Part shown: one piece after another, positions 11,849 to 12,718 of the stretch
Position numbering within the stretch: the stretch's first letter is position 1
How the letters are laid out: each line of letters begins with the position of its first letter
Assembly (NCBI GenBank): GCA_910588135.1
Contig: CAJUOT010000066.1
Coordinates: 1 to 12,718, forward strand
Reading direction: 5' to 3'
Source of the DNA: an uncultured Oscillospiraceae bacterium
GTDB lineage: Bacteria; Bacillota; Clostridia; Oscillospirales; Oscillospiraceae
Length of the DNA: 12,718 nt
Translations under genes and position numbers: made by a program
The notes under the pieces: generated by a model
Databases searched by the model: none
The model's input: only the letters and a program-made list of their open reading frames with translations
What the model was told of the DNA's origin: nothing

Positions 11849-12718
11849 ATGGCAAAACGTTTATTCACCTCTGAATCCGTCACCGAGGGCCACCCCGACA
11901 AGGTGTGCGACCAGATCTCCGACGCCATCCTGGATGCCATCATCGACCAGGACCCCGGCGCCCGGGTGGCCTGCGAGACCGCCGTATCCACCGGCCTGAT
12001 CCATATCATGGGGGAGATCACCACCTCCTGCTATGTGGATATCCCCAAGATCGCCCGGCAGGTGGTCAAGGACATCGGCTACGTGGACGGCCAGGGCGGC
12101 TTCGACGGCGGCTCCTGCGCCGTCATCACCAATATCGACGAGCAGTCCCCTGATATCGCTCTGGGCGTGGACAAGGCCCTGGAGGCCAAGGAGGGCCAAC
12201 TGGACGACGGCTTGGACAACGGCGCGGGCGACCAGGGCATGATGTTCGGCTACGCCTGCACCGAGACCGAGGAGCTGATGCCCCTGGCCATCTCCCTGTC
12301 CCACAAGCTGGCCCAGCGCCTCACCCAGGTGCGCAAGACGGGTCTGGTGGATTACCTCCGGCCCGACGGCAAGAGCCAGGTCACCGTGGAGTATGGCGCG
12401 GACGGCAAACCCGTCCGGGTGGATACGGTGGTGCTGTCCACCCAGCACGCCCCCGAGGCCTCCCTGGAGCAGATTCGCGCCGACATGATTGAGCTGGTGG
12501 TCAAGCCCACTATCCCCGCCGCCCTGCTGGATGAAAACACCCGCATTCTGGTCAACCCCACCGGCCGCTTCGTGGTGGGCGGCCCCCAGGGCGACTCCGG
12601 CCTCACCGGGCGGAAGATCATCGTGGACACCTACGGCGGCTCCGCTCCCCACGGCGGCGGCGCCTTCTCCGGCAAGGACCCCACCAAGGTGGACCGCTCC
12701 GCCGCCTACGCCGCCCGC
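11849..12718 (+). CDS. metK: S-adenosylmethionine synthetase, 3' end cut by the window
   Basis: MetK joins methionine and ATP to make S-adenosylmethionine, the main methyl donor, in the cytosol. The first 290 residues are visible; the family has about 390-400. The sequence starts MAKRLFTSESVTEGHPDKVCD, with the ATP-binding GHPDK at 14-18, the GAGDQG loop at 125-130, and the phosphate-binding loop GGGAFSGKDPTKVDRS at 269-284. All three motifs are intact. AAAGGAG (11834-11840) lies 8 bases before ATG. Expression is controlled by the SAM-I riboswitch and terminator just upstream, closing a feedback loop on its own product. I am confident in the function. Confidence 0.98.
   Translation, partial: MAKRLFTSESVTEGHPDKVCDQISDAILDAIIDQDPGARVACETAVSTGLIHIMGEITTSCYVDIPKIARQVVKDIGYVDGQGGFDGGSCAVITNIDEQSPDIALGVDKALEAKEGQLDDGLDNGAGDQGMMFGYACTETEELMPLAISLSHKLAQRLTQVRKTGLVDYLRPDGKSQVTVEYGADGKPVRVDTVVLSTQHAPEASLEQIRADMIELVVKPTIPAALLDENTRILVNPTGRFVVGGPQGDSGLTGRKIIVDTYGGSAPHGGGAFSGKDPTKVDRSAAYAAR

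Noticed and set aside
11861..12652. A 263-codon minus-strand frame opposite metK
   Set aside because: It is an antisense shadow; metK motifs, ribosome site and riboswitch prove the plus-strand gene.

Overview
The window looks like chromosomal DNA from a high-GC, gut-type Clostridia, most likely Oscillospiraceae (Flavonifractor/Lawsonibacter/Oscillibacter-like). This is inferred from GC-rich coding sequence combined with Firmicutes-style control signals: strong AGGAGG ribosome sites, TTGACA-N17-TATAAT promoters, U-tract terminators and a SAM-I riboswitch before metK. An SLH surface protein and a PadR/DUF2812 pair fit the same picture. I cannot fix the genus from sequence alone.

Layout, left to right. 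(1) The 3' part of a MATE efflux gene (+) converges, through a 15-bp terminator, on a secreted SLH-domain protein (-). (2) A 468-bp intergenic region holds a likely structured RNA or RNA leader on the minus strand, about 225 nt long. Its ends pair and compete with a terminator-like hairpin, and its promoter is back-to-back with one firing the other way. (3) An unrecognised coiled-coil protein (+) converges on a NUDIX hydrolase (-) through a terminator overlapping the NUDIX stop codon. (4) A heterodimeric multidrug-type ABC exporter (-) is encoded by two genes that overlap by one base. In front of them lie a strong promoter, a previously unmarked 26-codon leader ORF, mutually exclusive RNA pairings and an intrinsic terminator. 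This resembles the ribosome-mediated attenuator of Bacillus subtilis bmrB-bmrCD. (5) A padR-DUF2812 operon (-) has a consensus promoter carrying two identical palindromic operators. (6) A divergent, complete MATE transporter (+) has its own consensus promoter. (7) A SAM-I riboswitch with terminator precedes metK, which runs off the right edge.

How the parts fit. Three of the larger loci are efflux systems (two MATE genes and one ABC heterodimer). Most transcription units here seem to be controlled at the RNA level or by a local repressor: SAM riboswitch for metK, leader-peptide attenuation for the ABC pair, PadR autoregulation, and possibly an RNA switch for the surface protein. The ABC leader is the most interesting system; the SLH upstream RNA is second.
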